Positions 42,857-51,420 of a DNA stretch of 64,000 nucleotides are shown one piece after another; within the stretch, counting starts at the first letter, position 1, and each line of letters starts with the position of its first letter. The notes beneath the pieces are model-generated. The model ran no database searches. It was not told where the DNA came from and saw only the letters and a list, made by a program, of their open reading frames with translations. The position numbers and the translations under genes are program-made. The DNA lies in contig NZ_JBPOFB010000005.1 of the NCBI RefSeq assembly GCF_051251565.1, positions 244,354 through 308,353 of the forward strand. The letters are read 5' to 3'. The stretch comes from Marivita sp051251565 (GTDB taxonomy: Bacteria; Pseudomonadota; Alphaproteobacteria; Rhodobacterales; Rhodobacteraceae).

Positions 42857-44135
42857 AGCGCAGCACCTCAACCGGGTTCATCCGCGCCGCACGGCGGGCG
42901 GGAAAAATCGTCACGACAAAGCTGAGGCCAAGCGAAAGCGCCACCGCGCTGAGTACATCCTGAAGCCGAAGCTGCGCGGGCAATTCATAGATCCCCCGCA
43001 CGGCCGGATCCCAGACTCCGCCACCGGCAACGTAGTTCACAAAAGAAAAGATCGGATCGATATACAGCGCAAACAGACAGCCAAGCACCACCCCGGCCAT
43101 GGTTCCGATGATCCCGGTGAACGCGCCGCAGATAAAGAACACCCGCAGCACCGCCCCTTCGGTCAGGCCCATGGTGCGCAGAATGCCAATGTCGCGGCTC
43201 TTGTTTTTGACCAGCATGATCAACCCCGAAACGATGTTCATCGCCGCGATCAGAACGAGGATCGACAGGATGATGAACATCACGTTGTCTTCAATTTCCA
43301 ACGCCCGCAAAAACCCGCCCGACGCGTCCTGCCACGTCCAGACCAGTGCGCGTTGCCCCGCCGACTCAAGAATCGGCCGGGTCAGGTCTTCGACACGGTC
43401 GGGATCAGCCACCATCACCTCGATCTCGTCGGCGACCCCTTCGCGGTTGAAGTAAAGCTGCGCCTCGCCGAAGGGCATGTAAACGCGTGTGCGGTCAATA
43501 TCATAGCGCCCTGCGCTGAAGATATAGACCACCTCATAGGCCTTGACGCGCGGGCTGGTGCCAAAGGCAGTGCGCACCCCGTCGGGCGAGATCAGCTTGA
43601 CCTTGTCCCCCAGCGCCACGCCGATTTCGCGCGCCACGCCCGCACCAATGGCGATGCCTTCGGAGAACCGCGCGATATCGCCTTGCGCGGTGTCGGAATC
43701 AGCGATGCGCGGGATCGTGGCAAGGTCTTGCGGGGCGATGCCAAACACCTCAACCCCTGCATTCCGGCTGTTGGCAGTGGCCATGACCTGCCCTTTGACC
43801 AAGGGTGCGGCGCGGGTGACGCCGGGCACCGAGGCGACGGATTGCGCGAGGGCGTCATACTCTTCGATCATGCGCGAGGCGCGGCCAAACGCGTCCACCT
43901 CTTGGGTGTAGTAGACGGTCACATGGGCGTTCGCACCAAGGATCGTGTCCACAAATTCGGCGCGAAACCCGGACCGGACGGCCAAGGTTGCGATCAGGGC
44001 AAACACCGCGAGGGTGATACCGATCAGGCTGATCCAGGTCATCACGCTCACGCCACCTTCGGCACGGCGCGCGCGCAGGTAGCGCCATGCGATCATCCAC
44101 TCGAACGGGGCAAAGGGGGGCGGAGTTTGGGCCAT
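42849..44135 (-). CDS. lolC: Lipoprotein-releasing system permease (LolC/LolE)
   Basis: 428 residues: an N-terminal membrane helix (about 25-50, SVMTWISLIGITLAVFALI), a large periplasmic domain, and three C-terminal helices of the FtsX type. FEWMIAWRYLRARRAEGGVSVMTWIS is the LolC/E hallmark at the N-terminus, and ARMNPVEVLRYE ends the protein. Alphaproteobacteria often have a single LolC/E-type subunit, so it may act as a homodimer. ATG 44135 was chosen over an upstream in-frame start with no family match. Confidence 0.9.
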   Translation of the reverse strand: MAQTPPPFAPFEWMIAWRYLRARRAEGGVSVMTWISLIGITLAVFALIATLAVRSGFRAEFVDTILGANAHVTVYYTQEVDAFGRASRMIEEYDALAQSVASVPGVTRAAPLVKGQVMATANSRNAGVEVFGIAPQDLATIPRIADSDTAQGDIARFSEGIAIGAGVAREIGVALGDKVKLISPDGVRTAFGTSPRVKAYEVVYIFSAGRYDIDRTRVYMPFGEAQLYFNREGVADEIEVMVADPDRVEDLTRPILESAGQRALVWTWQDASGGFLRALEIEDNVMFIILSILVLIAAMNIVSGLIMLVKNKSRDIGILRTMGLTEGAVLRVFFICGAFTGIIGTMAGVVLGCLFALYIDPIFSFVNYVAGGGVWDPAVRGIYELPAQLRLQDVLSAVALSLGLSFVVTIFPARRAARMNPVEVLRYE

Positions 44136-44220
44136 ATCGGTCTCTTGCTGCTCTGGGTGATAAGTGGCCGCTTGGGTCGGGCGGGTCAAGGCATGAGGGA
44201 AAGGTCCGATCTGGCCCTAT

Positions 44221-44238
44221 TGTTTCGCGCGCGAAACA
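44221..44238. repeat. 18-bp perfect palindrome resembling partition sites
   Basis: TGTTTCGCGCGCGAAACA in the 365-base gap between lolC and the aminotransferase gene. The outer TGTTTC/GAAACA arms equal those of chromosomal parS (TGTTTCACGTGAAACA), but the core is two bases longer. The inner 16 bases fit GTT-N4-GC-N4-AAC, the pattern I recall for repABC ParB sites. Function unproven. Confidence 0.45.
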
Positions 44239-44361
44239 TTGGGTCAGAAAGGGTGACCTTTTAGGCTTTTGCATCATCTCAAAACGACAGAGCACTCCCG
44301 ACATACTCCGCAATTCAAACGCAAAATTAACGAGTATTTGAAAATTTATGCGAGGGGCCCA

Positions 44362-44383
44362 AGATTTTTCGTACGAAAAATCT
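44362..44383. repeat. 22-bp perfect palindrome flanked by GGGGCCC direct repeats
   Basis: Centred on CGTACG between 44372 and 44373, with A/T-rich arms (AGATTTTT...AAAAATCT), flanked by GGGGCCC at 44354-44360 and 44386-44392. It lies 118 bases before the aminotransferase start. It may be an operator or a chromosome-organising site, or, if transcribed, a hairpin. The rest of this 365-base gap (44136-44500) contains the other palindrome and no gene that I can support. Confidence 0.5.
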
Positions 44384-44500
44384 CAGGGGCCCGCGAACAC
44401 TCTTGACACGGACGGTTGCGGACATGGGACCAAGGAAAATACCACACCCGACAAATCTTCACCGCTTGTCCATCGCGCACGCTCTTGGCATAGACGAGGT

Positions 44501-45607
44501 ATGACCGGACCCAGATATCCCGACCTTATCGCAAAGCTGCCCTCAAGCGTGCCGTTTGTCGGCCCTGAAGTGCAGGAACGCCAGCGCGGCGCGCCGTTTC
44601 GGGCGCGTTTGGGCGCAAATGAAAGCGTCTTTGGCCCCTCGCCTTTTGCCGTCGCTGCGATGCAAGACGCGGCCGGCCAGTGCTGGCAATACGCGGACGC
44701 CACGAACTACGATCTGATCCATGCGATTGCGGCCCGCATGGGCGTGCGCCCTGACAACATCATCATCGGCGAAGGCATTGACGGCTTGTTGGGGTATCTG
44801 GTGCGCCTTCTGGTGGCACCGGGGGACGCCGTGGTGACCTCGGATGGCGCATATCCGACCTTCAACTACCATGTGACGGGCTTTGGCGGCACGCTGCATA
44901 AGGTGCCGTTCACCAGCGACCACGAAGACATCGACGCACTGATGGCCAAGGCACACGAGGTGCAGGCCAAGCTGGTCTATCTGTCGAACCCCGACAACCC
45001 GATGGGAAGCTGGCACAGTGGTGTGCGGGTCGAAAAGGCGTTGGATGCGCTGCCCGATGGCACGCTGTTGCTGCTGGACGAGGCCTATATCGAATTTGCC
45101 CCAACCGGCACCGCGCCAAAGATCGACGCGGATGACCCGCGCGTGATCCGCATGCGGACATTCTCAAAGGCGTTTGGCATGGCAGGCGCGCGGGTGGGCT
45201 ACGGCATCGGTGCGCCAGACCTGATCAAGAGCTTTGACAAGGTGCGCAACCATTTCGGCATGTCGCGCATCTCGCAGGCGGGGGCGCTGGCGGCGTTTGA
45301 AGACATTGCTTGGCTGACCGATGTGGTGGCACTTGTGGCAGATGCGCGCGACCGGATCGGCGCAATCGCGCGGGACAACGGGCTGACGCCCCTGCCCTCG
45401 GCCACCAATTTCGTCACCATTGACTGCGGGCGCGACGGGGCCTTTGCCAAAGCCGTGCTGGCCGCGTTGATCGACCAAGGCGTCTTTGTGCGCATGCCCT
45501 TTGTGTCGCCGGGCGACCGCGCGATCCGGGTCAGCGCGGGACGGCCCACCGATCTTGCGGTGCTTGAACGTGCCCTGCCAAAGGCCCTGGACATGGCGCG
45601 CGGTTAA
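44501..45607 (+). CDS. HisC-like PLP-dependent aminotransferase (fold type I)
   Basis: 368 residues. LGANESVFGPSP, LSNPDNPMGSWHSG, the PLP Asp-x-x-Tyr motif LLLDEAYIEFAP and the Schiff-base Lys in MRTFSKAFGMAGARVGYG are present, as is the C-terminal Arg (AIRVSAGRP). It matches the histidinol-phosphate/aromatic aminotransferase group (often annotated 'pyridoxal phosphate-dependent aminotransferase'). No other his-biosynthesis gene is next to it, so I leave the exact amino acid open. ATG 44501 with GAGG upstream. Confidence 0.85.
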   Translation: MTGPRYPDLIAKLPSSVPFVGPEVQERQRGAPFRARLGANESVFGPSPFAVAAMQDAAGQCWQYADATNYDLIHAIAARMGVRPDNIIIGEGIDGLLGYLVRLLVAPGDAVVTSDGAYPTFNYHVTGFGGTLHKVPFTSDHEDIDALMAKAHEVQAKLVYLSNPDNPMGSWHSGVRVEKALDALPDGTLLLLDEAYIEFAPTGTAPKIDADDPRVIRMRTFSKAFGMAGARVGYGIGAPDLIKSFDKVRNHFGMSRISQAGALAAFEDIAWLTDVVALVADARDRIGAIARDNGLTPLPSATNFVTIDCGRDGAFAKAVLAALIDQGVFVRMPFVSPGDRAIRVSAGRPTDLAVLERALPKALDMARG

Positions 45608-45723
45608 GCAAACGCACGGGTCTTCACGAAAAATTTGGGACTTTCTGTCAGATTATCGCTGACGGGCGGGATTTCTGCGTTAGCGTAAACCATGACCGGG
45701 TGTGCAACCGTGCGGAGAACCAG

Positions 45724-45933
45724 ATGGAGCAGCGCCATCCCCAAGGGGTCGAAGATTACACGATCCCCAGCCTTGTGCTGATTTTTGTGAACTTGCTTTG
45801 GATCTTTGGCGTGATCTGGGCACAGGTTGGGCTTGGCGCCGTCATCCTGTTGGGATGGGTGCTGAACCATTGTATCACCCGGCTGGCCCAGTATCGCGCC
45901 AGCCGAGAAATTCGCTGGCCCTCAGACGCCTGA
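45724..45933 (+). CDS. Small two-helix membrane protein, function unknown
   Basis: 69 residues: a short polar N-terminus, a first helix (about 15-33, LVLIFVNLLWIFGVIW), a second helix (about 37-53, GLGAVILLGWVLNHCI), and a basic tail. GGAG lies about seven bases before ATG 45724. Its end overlaps the convergent class-V aminotransferase gene by 12 bases. I know no family for it; it resembles small conserved proteins of Roseobacter genomes. Confidence 0.6.
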   Translation: MEQRHPQGVEDYTIPSLVLIFVNLLWIFGVIWAQVGLGAVILLGWVLNHCITRLAQYRASREIRWPSDA

Positions 45934-47118
45934 AATCACTTTCGCCGCCTCCGATGCCCCTCCCGCACGATGTGGGATGTTCAGCGCGCCCAGACCGGCC
46001 TCGACCACCCCCAGAAGTCCGAGGATCATATGCGCATTCACATGGCCCATATGGCCAAACCGGAAAAAGCCGTCGCTGTGCGGGTCGTCTTCGGTGCCCA
46101 TGCCAAGCCCGATGCCCAACGTGACCCCGGCCTCGTCCGCGCACCAGCGGCGCAAATGCGCGCCGTAGGGTTTGCCGATGGACATGGCTGTCACCGCGTG
46201 ACTGCGCAGCGCCGGGTCCGCGATATTGAGCCGAAGTGGTCCGTCCTGCCCCCAGTGTTCGACCGCGGCCCAGATCGCGCGCGCCAGCGTTGCATGACGG
46301 TCCCAGACCGCCTCCATCCCTTCGGCATGGAGCATATCCAGTGCGGTGCGCAGGCCGTAAATTTGATGGGTGGGGGCTGTGCCGCTGAAATACTGATAGA
46401 ATGCCTCGGGGGCGGCGCGCGGCGTCCAATCCCAATAGGTGCTGACATGCTTGAGGCCTTTGCGGGCCTCGGCGGCTTTGTCGTTGAAGAACACGAAGCC
46501 CAGACCGGGCGGACACATCAGGCCTTTCTGCGATCCGGTCAGCGCCACATCGACGCCCCAGGCATCCATTTCGAACCGGTCACAGCCCATTGCGGCGATA
46601 CAATCGGCCATCAACAGCGCCGGGTGATTCAGGTCATCAAGGATTTTGCGCAATGGCAAGAACGCGTTGCGGTTCGAACTTGATGTGTCCACATGCACCG
46701 CCATCACCGCCTTGTAGCTGTGCCCGCTATCGGCCCTGAGCGTGTCGGCCACGCGGTCCAGATCAAACGTGCCGCCATTGCCGAAATCCAGCACATCCAC
46801 CTCAAGCCCGCGCGCTTCGGCGATGCGGCTCCAGGCCATGGCGAAAAATCCTGTAGCCAGCACAAGCACCTTGTCGCCAATCCCGACCGTATTGGCGAGC
46901 GCGGCTTCCCATGCGCCGTGACCGTTGCTGATATAGATTGCCACATGACCGTCGGTGCGCGCCACGCGTTTCAGATCGCGCGTCAGATCCGGCATCATGT
47001 CGGGCAATTCGCCCTCGTAAATATTCGGCGACGCGCGGTGCATGGCCCTGAGAACGGCATCCGGCACCACAGAAGGACCGGGAATGGCAAGATACGTGCG
47101 ACCATTGGCAAGCGACAT
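45922..47118 (-). CDS. Class V aminotransferase (alanine/serine-glyoxylate type)
   Basis: 398 residues. IPGPSVVPDAVLRAM at the N-terminus, SNGHGAWEAALANT, VHVDTSSSNRN, the PLP-Asp region LLMADCIAAMG and the Lys in ALTGSQKGLMCPPGLGFV fit the alanine-glyoxylate/serine-glyoxylate aminotransferase family. It transfers an amino group to glyoxylate. Relatives act in the serine cycle, in photorespiration-like routes and in the beta-hydroxyaspartate cycle; none of those operons is visible here. ATG 47118 has GAGG upstream. Confidence 0.83.
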   Translation of the reverse strand: MSLANGRTYLAIPGPSVVPDAVLRAMHRASPNIYEGELPDMMPDLTRDLKRVARTDGHVAIYISNGHGAWEAALANTVGIGDKVLVLATGFFAMAWSRIAEARGLEVDVLDFGNGGTFDLDRVADTLRADSGHSYKAVMAVHVDTSSSNRNAFLPLRKILDDLNHPALLMADCIAAMGCDRFEMDAWGVDVALTGSQKGLMCPPGLGFVFFNDKAAEARKGLKHVSTYWDWTPRAAPEAFYQYFSGTAPTHQIYGLRTALDMLHAEGMEAVWDRHATLARAIWAAVEHWGQDGPLRLNIADPALRSHAVTAMSIGKPYGAHLRRWCADEAGVTLGIGLGMGTEDDPHSDGFFRFGHMGHVNAHMILGLLGVVEAGLGALNIPHRAGGASEAAKVISGV

Positions 47119-47263
47119 GTGCAACCTCGACAGGATGGGAAAATCCTGCCGACCCGACAGGTTGGGCGCAACTTACCCCGCACAGCCGCGCCGTCAATAA
47201 CGCGCGACGCTTGCCAGCGCGCACCGTAATCTCTACATCCGCGCGTGACGCGAAAGGGACCGG

Positions 47264-47980
47264 ATGCTGGGACGAGTTTGGACAAAGATCGAAGATGCAG
47301 AACGCAAACTGCGTCGGTCATTTGGCAAGGACATCACCGACCCGCGCGCGCGGCGTTGGTCGACGTTCCATTACCACGTGTTCGATCACGCGTTCCTGCG
47401 CACTTTCTGGACCAATTTCTTTGAAATCGCGCCCGGGGTGTACCGATCCAACCAACCGACCCATGCGCGTTTCGAGAAATACAAGGCGATGGGCATCCAC
47501 ACGGTTGTGAACCTGCGCGGCGAAGACAAATACGCCCACTACCTGTTCGAAAAAGAGACCTGCGAAGCGCTTGGTCTGCGGCTTCTGAATGCCAAGCTGC
47601 AAGCGCGCTCTGCGGTCAGCCGCAAGAAGATCGTGCATGTGATCGACACGCTGCGGATGGTTGAAAAGCCGTTTGTGTTCCACTGCAAGTCCGGCGCCGA
47701 CCGGGCCGGGTTTGTGGCGGCACTTTACCTGATGGTGTTTGACAACCAGCCCGTCGCGGTGGCGCGCAAGCAATTGTCGATCCGGTATATTCACCTCGAT
47801 TTCACGGCAACGGGCGTGCAGGATTACATCCTCGATGTCTATGCCGCGCGCACTGCGCGCGACTCCATCGGGTTCGAGGACTGGATTCGCACCGAATACG
47901 ATGCCACCGCGATTCAGGCCGGGTTTGACGGCAAGACGCCCGCTGACAAGCTGTCCCTGCCCGCGCCGCTGACCACATGA
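47264..47980 (+). CDS. Tyrosine/dual-specificity phosphatase-family protein
   Basis: 238 residues. The P-loop CX5R motif is HCKSGADRAG (Cys nucleophile, Arg) at about residue 144, preceded by the strand YRSNQPTHARFEKYKAMGIHTVVNLRGE and the general-acid region. The fold matches DSP-like or phosphatidylglycerophosphate-phosphatase-like enzymes. It is coupled (ATGA) to an MsbA-like ABC exporter, so the substrate may be a lipid phosphate or a sugar-lipid rather than a protein. Confidence 0.8.
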   Translation: MLGRVWTKIEDAERKLRRSFGKDITDPRARRWSTFHYHVFDHAFLRTFWTNFFEIAPGVYRSNQPTHARFEKYKAMGIHTVVNLRGEDKYAHYLFEKETCEALGLRLLNAKLQARSAVSRKKIVHVIDTLRMVEKPFVFHCKSGADRAGFVAALYLMVFDNQPVAVARKQLSIRYIHLDFTATGVQDYILDVYAARTARDSIGFEDWIRTEYDATAIQAGFDGKTPADKLSLPAPLTT

Positions 47981-49722
47981 CAGAGGCCGCGGTCAATCCG
48001 CGGGGCCTGCTGCTCTGGGTCTGGCGTGGCTACCTTGCCCGACATTGGCGGCTTTTGACGGTCGCAATGGTGTTCATGGCGCTGGAAGGCGGCATGTTCG
48101 GGGCGCTGTCCTACATGATGAAGCCGATGTTCGACCGGGTGTTTGTCGGCGGGGATCAGGACGCGATTGTCTGGGTCGGGCTGATCTTTCTGGGCATTTT
48201 TGTCGTGCGCGCCGTGGCGAGCGTTGTTCAAAAGGTGCTTTTGACGCGGATTTCGCAGCTGTCCGTGGCGCATATCCGGCAGGATTTGCTGGCGCATCTG
48301 ATGGTTCTGGACAATTCCTATCACCAGACCCATTCGCCGGGATACCTGATGCAGCGCGTCGAGGGTGATGTGGACGCGATCAGCAAGGTCTGGCGCACGA
48401 TCATCACCGGCGCGGGGCGCGATGTGATTGCGCTTGTGTCGCTGTTTGCAGTGGCGATTTCGGTGGATTGGCGCTGGACCGTTGTGGCGCTTTTGGGCGC
48501 GCCGATCCTGATTGCGCCGTCGATCTTTCTGCAACGCTATGTGCGCAAAGAAGCGCGCCGCGCACGGGATGTGGCGGCCAAGCTGTCGGTGCGGCTGAAC
48601 GAGGTGTTTCACGGCATCATCCCGGTCAAGCTCAACGCGCTGGAGCGGTATCAGTCCGGCAAGTATCGCACCCTCACCGAAGAACGCGTGACGGTCGAGA
48701 CCCGCAGCGCGTTGGGCCAAGCCACGATCCCCGGCATGATCGATATCATGGCCGGTCTGGGGTTCATGGGCGTGCTGCTTTACGGCGGTGGTGAGATCCT
48801 GTCGGGCGAGAAAACAGTGGGCGATTTCATGGCCTTCTTCACCGCGATTGGTCTGGCGTTTGAACCCTTGCGGCGGCTTGGCAATGTGGCGGGCGTTTGG
48901 CAAGTGGCGGCCGCCGGGATCGAACGTATCCGCCAGATCCTCGATACCGAACCAGACCTGCGCAGCCCCGCGCAGCCCAAGCCCGTACCGGCAGGCGTTC
49001 CTGAGATCAGACTTGAGAATGTGTCGCTAAGTTACGGAGATACAGGTGTTTTGAACGAGTGCAGCTTTACGGCAGAGGCCGGGAAGACCACTGCGCTTGT
49101 TGGCCCGTCAGGAGCAGGAAAATCCACGATTTTCAACCTTCTGACGCGGCTTGTTGATCCGTCACATGGAAACGTGACCATAGGAGGTTTGTCTGTCTCG
49201 GAAATGGCGCTGACGGACCTGCGCGGGATGTTTTCCGTGGTGTCGCAAGAGACGCTGCTGTTTGACGATACTGTTCTGGAAAACATCCTTTTGGGCCAAG
49301 GCCCTGTGGCCGAAGCTGAGCTGAAACGCGCGCTCGACGCGGCACATGTTTCGGATTTTTTGCCCCGGCTGTCGGATGGGTTGAACACACCCGTTGGCCC
49401 GCGCGGATCGGCGCTTTCCGGCGGGCAGCGGCAGCGCGTTGCGATTGCCCGCGCCCTGCTGCGCGACCGGCCCATCTTGCTGCTGGACGAGGCGACATCC
49501 GCGCTCGACACGGAATCCGAAGCCAAGGTGCAAGCCGCACTGGATACGTTGTCCAAGGGGCGCACAACACTGGTGATCGCGCACCGGCTGTCGACCATCC
49601 GCGATGCGCACAAAATCGTCGTGATGGATCACGGACGGGTGCTGGAGCAAGGCACGCATGGCGATCTATTGGCGCGGTCCGGCGCCTATGCAGCGCTGCA
49701 CCAGATGCAGATGCGGGATTAA
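47977..49722 (+). CDS. MsbA-like ABC exporter (fused membrane and ATPase domains)
   Basis: 581 residues. Six membrane helices cover about 20-310 and the nucleotide-binding domain about 345-575: Walker A GPSGAGKST, signature LSGGQRQR, Walker B ILLLDEATSALD, H-loop IAHRLSTI. It resembles lipid A/lipid flippases and multidrug exporters. Coupling to a phosphatase gene suggests a lipid or glycolipid substrate. Convergent 4-base overlap with the arsC-like gene. Confidence 0.85.
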   Translation: MTEAAVNPRGLLLWVWRGYLARHWRLLTVAMVFMALEGGMFGALSYMMKPMFDRVFVGGDQDAIVWVGLIFLGIFVVRAVASVVQKVLLTRISQLSVAHIRQDLLAHLMVLDNSYHQTHSPGYLMQRVEGDVDAISKVWRTIITGAGRDVIALVSLFAVAISVDWRWTVVALLGAPILIAPSIFLQRYVRKEARRARDVAAKLSVRLNEVFHGIIPVKLNALERYQSGKYRTLTEERVTVETRSALGQATIPGMIDIMAGLGFMGVLLYGGGEILSGEKTVGDFMAFFTAIGLAFEPLRRLGNVAGVWQVAAAGIERIRQILDTEPDLRSPAQPKPVPAGVPEIRLENVSLSYGDTGVLNECSFTAEAGKTTALVGPSGAGKSTIFNLLTRLVDPSHGNVTIGGLSVSEMALTDLRGMFSVVSQETLLFDDTVLENILLGQGPVAEAELKRALDAAHVSDFLPRLSDGLNTPVGPRGSALSGGQRQRVAIARALLRDRPILLLDEATSALDTESEAKVQAALDTLSKGRTTLVIAHRLSTIRDAHKIVVMDHGRVLEQGTHGDLLARSGAYAALHQMQMRD

Positions 49723-50033
49723 CCCGCCAGCGCGTCCTGCACGGTCTTGTCCCATCCCAGATAAAGCGCATCGCCGCTTTGGATCAGGGGGCGTTTCATC
49801 AGTTTGGGATGGGCCAACAGCAATGACTTGGGATCTTTGGCACGCTCTGCCGCGTCCAATGCGCGCCACGTCGTTGACCGCGTGTTGAGGATTTTGTCAC
49901 CAAAGCTGGCCAGCGCGTGGTCCAGAATGTCTTCGGGCAGCGGTGCGGCGGACACATCCACCAGCTCTGCATTTGGAAGTGCCTTCAAGGCCTTACGGCA
50001 CGTGTCACAGTTTTTCAGCCCATAGAGGATCAT
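49719..50033 (-). CDS. ArsC/Spx-family thioredoxin-fold protein (YffB-like)
   Basis: 104 residues. It begins MILYGLKNCDTCRKALKAL, with a C-x-x-C near residue 9, and continues KILNTRSTTWRAL and HPKLMKRPLI. The length and motifs match the YffB/ArsC-like group, which is often not involved in arsenic resistance and may act on thiols. No arsenic genes are nearby. Confidence 0.85.
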   Translation of the reverse strand: MILYGLKNCDTCRKALKALPNAELVDVSAAPLPEDILDHALASFGDKILNTRSTTWRALDAAERAKDPKSLLLAHPKLMKRPLIQSGDALYLGWDKTVQDALAG

Positions 50034-50217
50034 GCGCGTCTCCTTTGTCTGCCCGACCGCAGGCCCTGTTCGGCTTTCGCAAACATATATCCTGCACTTG
50101 TCTTTGGGGCAGTTTGATCAATCTCATAGCGTGCGAGGGTGTCGCAGATTGTACACCCGGTCGCAACAAGAGCGGCCCTGCGTGGTCGGAATTGACGACA
50201 AAAGGAGACACGGGATC

Positions 50218-50424
50218 ATGCCAAACGGTACCGTGAAATGGTTCAACACAACCAAAGGCTACGGCTTTATTTCCCCCGATGATGGCGGCAAGGACATTTT
50301 CGTTCACATCTCTGCCGTACAGCAATCCGGGATGGACGGGCTGAGCGACAACCAGAAGGTCAGCTTTGACACGACCGAAGGCCGCGATGGCCGCGTGATG
50401 GCGTCAAATATCACGATGCTCTAG
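50218..50424 (+). CDS. Cold-shock-domain protein
   Basis: 68 residues, one CSD OB-fold: RNP1 KGYGFISPD and RNP2 IFVHISAV, the nucleic-acid-binding motifs. It probably acts as an RNA chaperone. AAAGGAG lies 12 bases before the ATG. The 184-base upstream gap (50034-50217) probably holds a promoter and a long 5' leader, which in cold-shock genes can be regulatory; I see no clear terminator in it. Confidence 0.93.
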   Translation: MPNGTVKWFNTTKGYGFISPDDGGKDIFVHISAVQQSGMDGLSDNQKVSFDTTEGRDGRVMASNITML

Positions 50425-50426
50425 CG

Positions 50427-51332
50427 TCAGACCGTCTGGAGGCGGCGCGCTTCTTGCCGTGCAAGACGGATAAGCTCTGCGACAAAGGGCTTTTCGGTGT
50501 CCGCAGTGCGGGTCGCCGCGTACAGTCTGCGTGTGACGCCTTTTTGAGTCAGCGGTCGGGTTACATAATCCGAGCTGTATTTCACCTCGCGCACAACCCA
50601 GTCGGGCAGGACAGACACGCCCCGGTTTGATGCGACCAAAAGCAGGATCACCGCTGTCAATTCGACCTGACGCACAGCGGCCGGTTCGACCTTGGCCGGG
50701 ATCAGCAATTGGCTGAACACATCCAGCCGCGACCGTTCCACCGGATAGGTGATGAGCGTCTGACCGCGAAAATCCTCGGCATCTATAAAGGCTTTCTGCG
50801 CCAGCGGGTGTGCGGCAGAGGCCACAAACACCGCATTGTAATCGAAAAGTTCTGTGAAGGTGATGCCAGGAATATCCTCGGGATCGGAGGACACGACCAG
50901 ATCCACGTCTTCCTTTTGCAAAGCGGGCAGCGCATCAAAGGCCAAACCGGGGCGGATGTCGACATCCACGTCAGGCCATGTTTTGCGGAACGCCTCAAGC
51001 ACCGGGAACAACCATTCGAAACAGGCGTGGCATTCGATGGCGATGTGCATGCGCCCCGTCGATCCATCGCGCAGCCCGTCAAATTCAGCAGCCAGCGCTT
51101 CGACCTGCGGCAAGACCTGATTGGCCAGCCGCAACAGCCGCATCCCCGCCGCAGACAGGCGGATCGGTTTGGACCGACGCAAGAAAAGCTCGACCCCGGC
51201 CTGATCCTCAAGCGCCTTGATCTGATGGCTCAGCGCAGATTGCGTGATGTTGAGCTGCTCTGCCGCGCGGGCCACGCCACCGCATTCATGGATGGCCTTG
51301 ATGGTGCGAAGGTGGCGGAACTCGATATGCAT
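50427..51332 (-). CDS. metR: LysR-family regulator, MetR-like
   Basis: 301 residues. The N-terminal HTH is EFRHLRTIKAIHECGGVARAAEQLNITQSALSHQIKALE, as in MetR, and an effector domain follows. Divergence from metF is the usual metR/metF arrangement, where homocysteine-bound MetR activates metF. ATG 51332 was chosen over a TTG two codons before. The gap of 88 bases contains TGAG-N5-CTCA and a further CTCAT, consistent with MetR-type sites. Confidence 0.85.
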   Translation of the reverse strand: MHIEFRHLRTIKAIHECGGVARAAEQLNITQSALSHQIKALEDQAGVELFLRRSKPIRLSAAGMRLLRLANQVLPQVEALAAEFDGLRDGSTGRMHIAIECHACFEWLFPVLEAFRKTWPDVDVDIRPGLAFDALPALQKEDVDLVVSSDPEDIPGITFTELFDYNAVFVASAAHPLAQKAFIDAEDFRGQTLITYPVERSRLDVFSQLLIPAKVEPAAVRQVELTAVILLLVASNRGVSVLPDWVVREVKYSSDYVTRPLTQKGVTRRLYAATRTADTEKPFVAELIRLARQEARRLQTV

Positions 51333-51365
51333 TATCAATCTGCCTCATGTTCTAGATTAGATTTA

Positions 51366-51378
51366 TGAGTTTGTCTCA
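51366..51378. promoter_or_regulatory. Candidate MetR operator between metR and metF
   Basis: TGAG-N5-CTCA, also satisfying T-N11-A, with the same symmetry as the enterobacterial MetR site TGAA-N5-TTCA. A second half-site CTCAT is at 51344-51348. Confidence 0.5.
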
Positions 51379-51420
51379 CAATGCAGCATATGCGACAAGT
51401 GGACAACGCCAGCAAGGATC

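Noticed and set aside
42591..44264. 557-codon open frame antisense to lolC/lolD
   Set aside because: Opposite well-recognised Lol genes; composition and lack of motifs indicate a shadow.
49719..50033. Arsenic resistance locus
   Set aside because: A single YffB/ArsC-like gene without arsR, arsB or acr3 neighbours.
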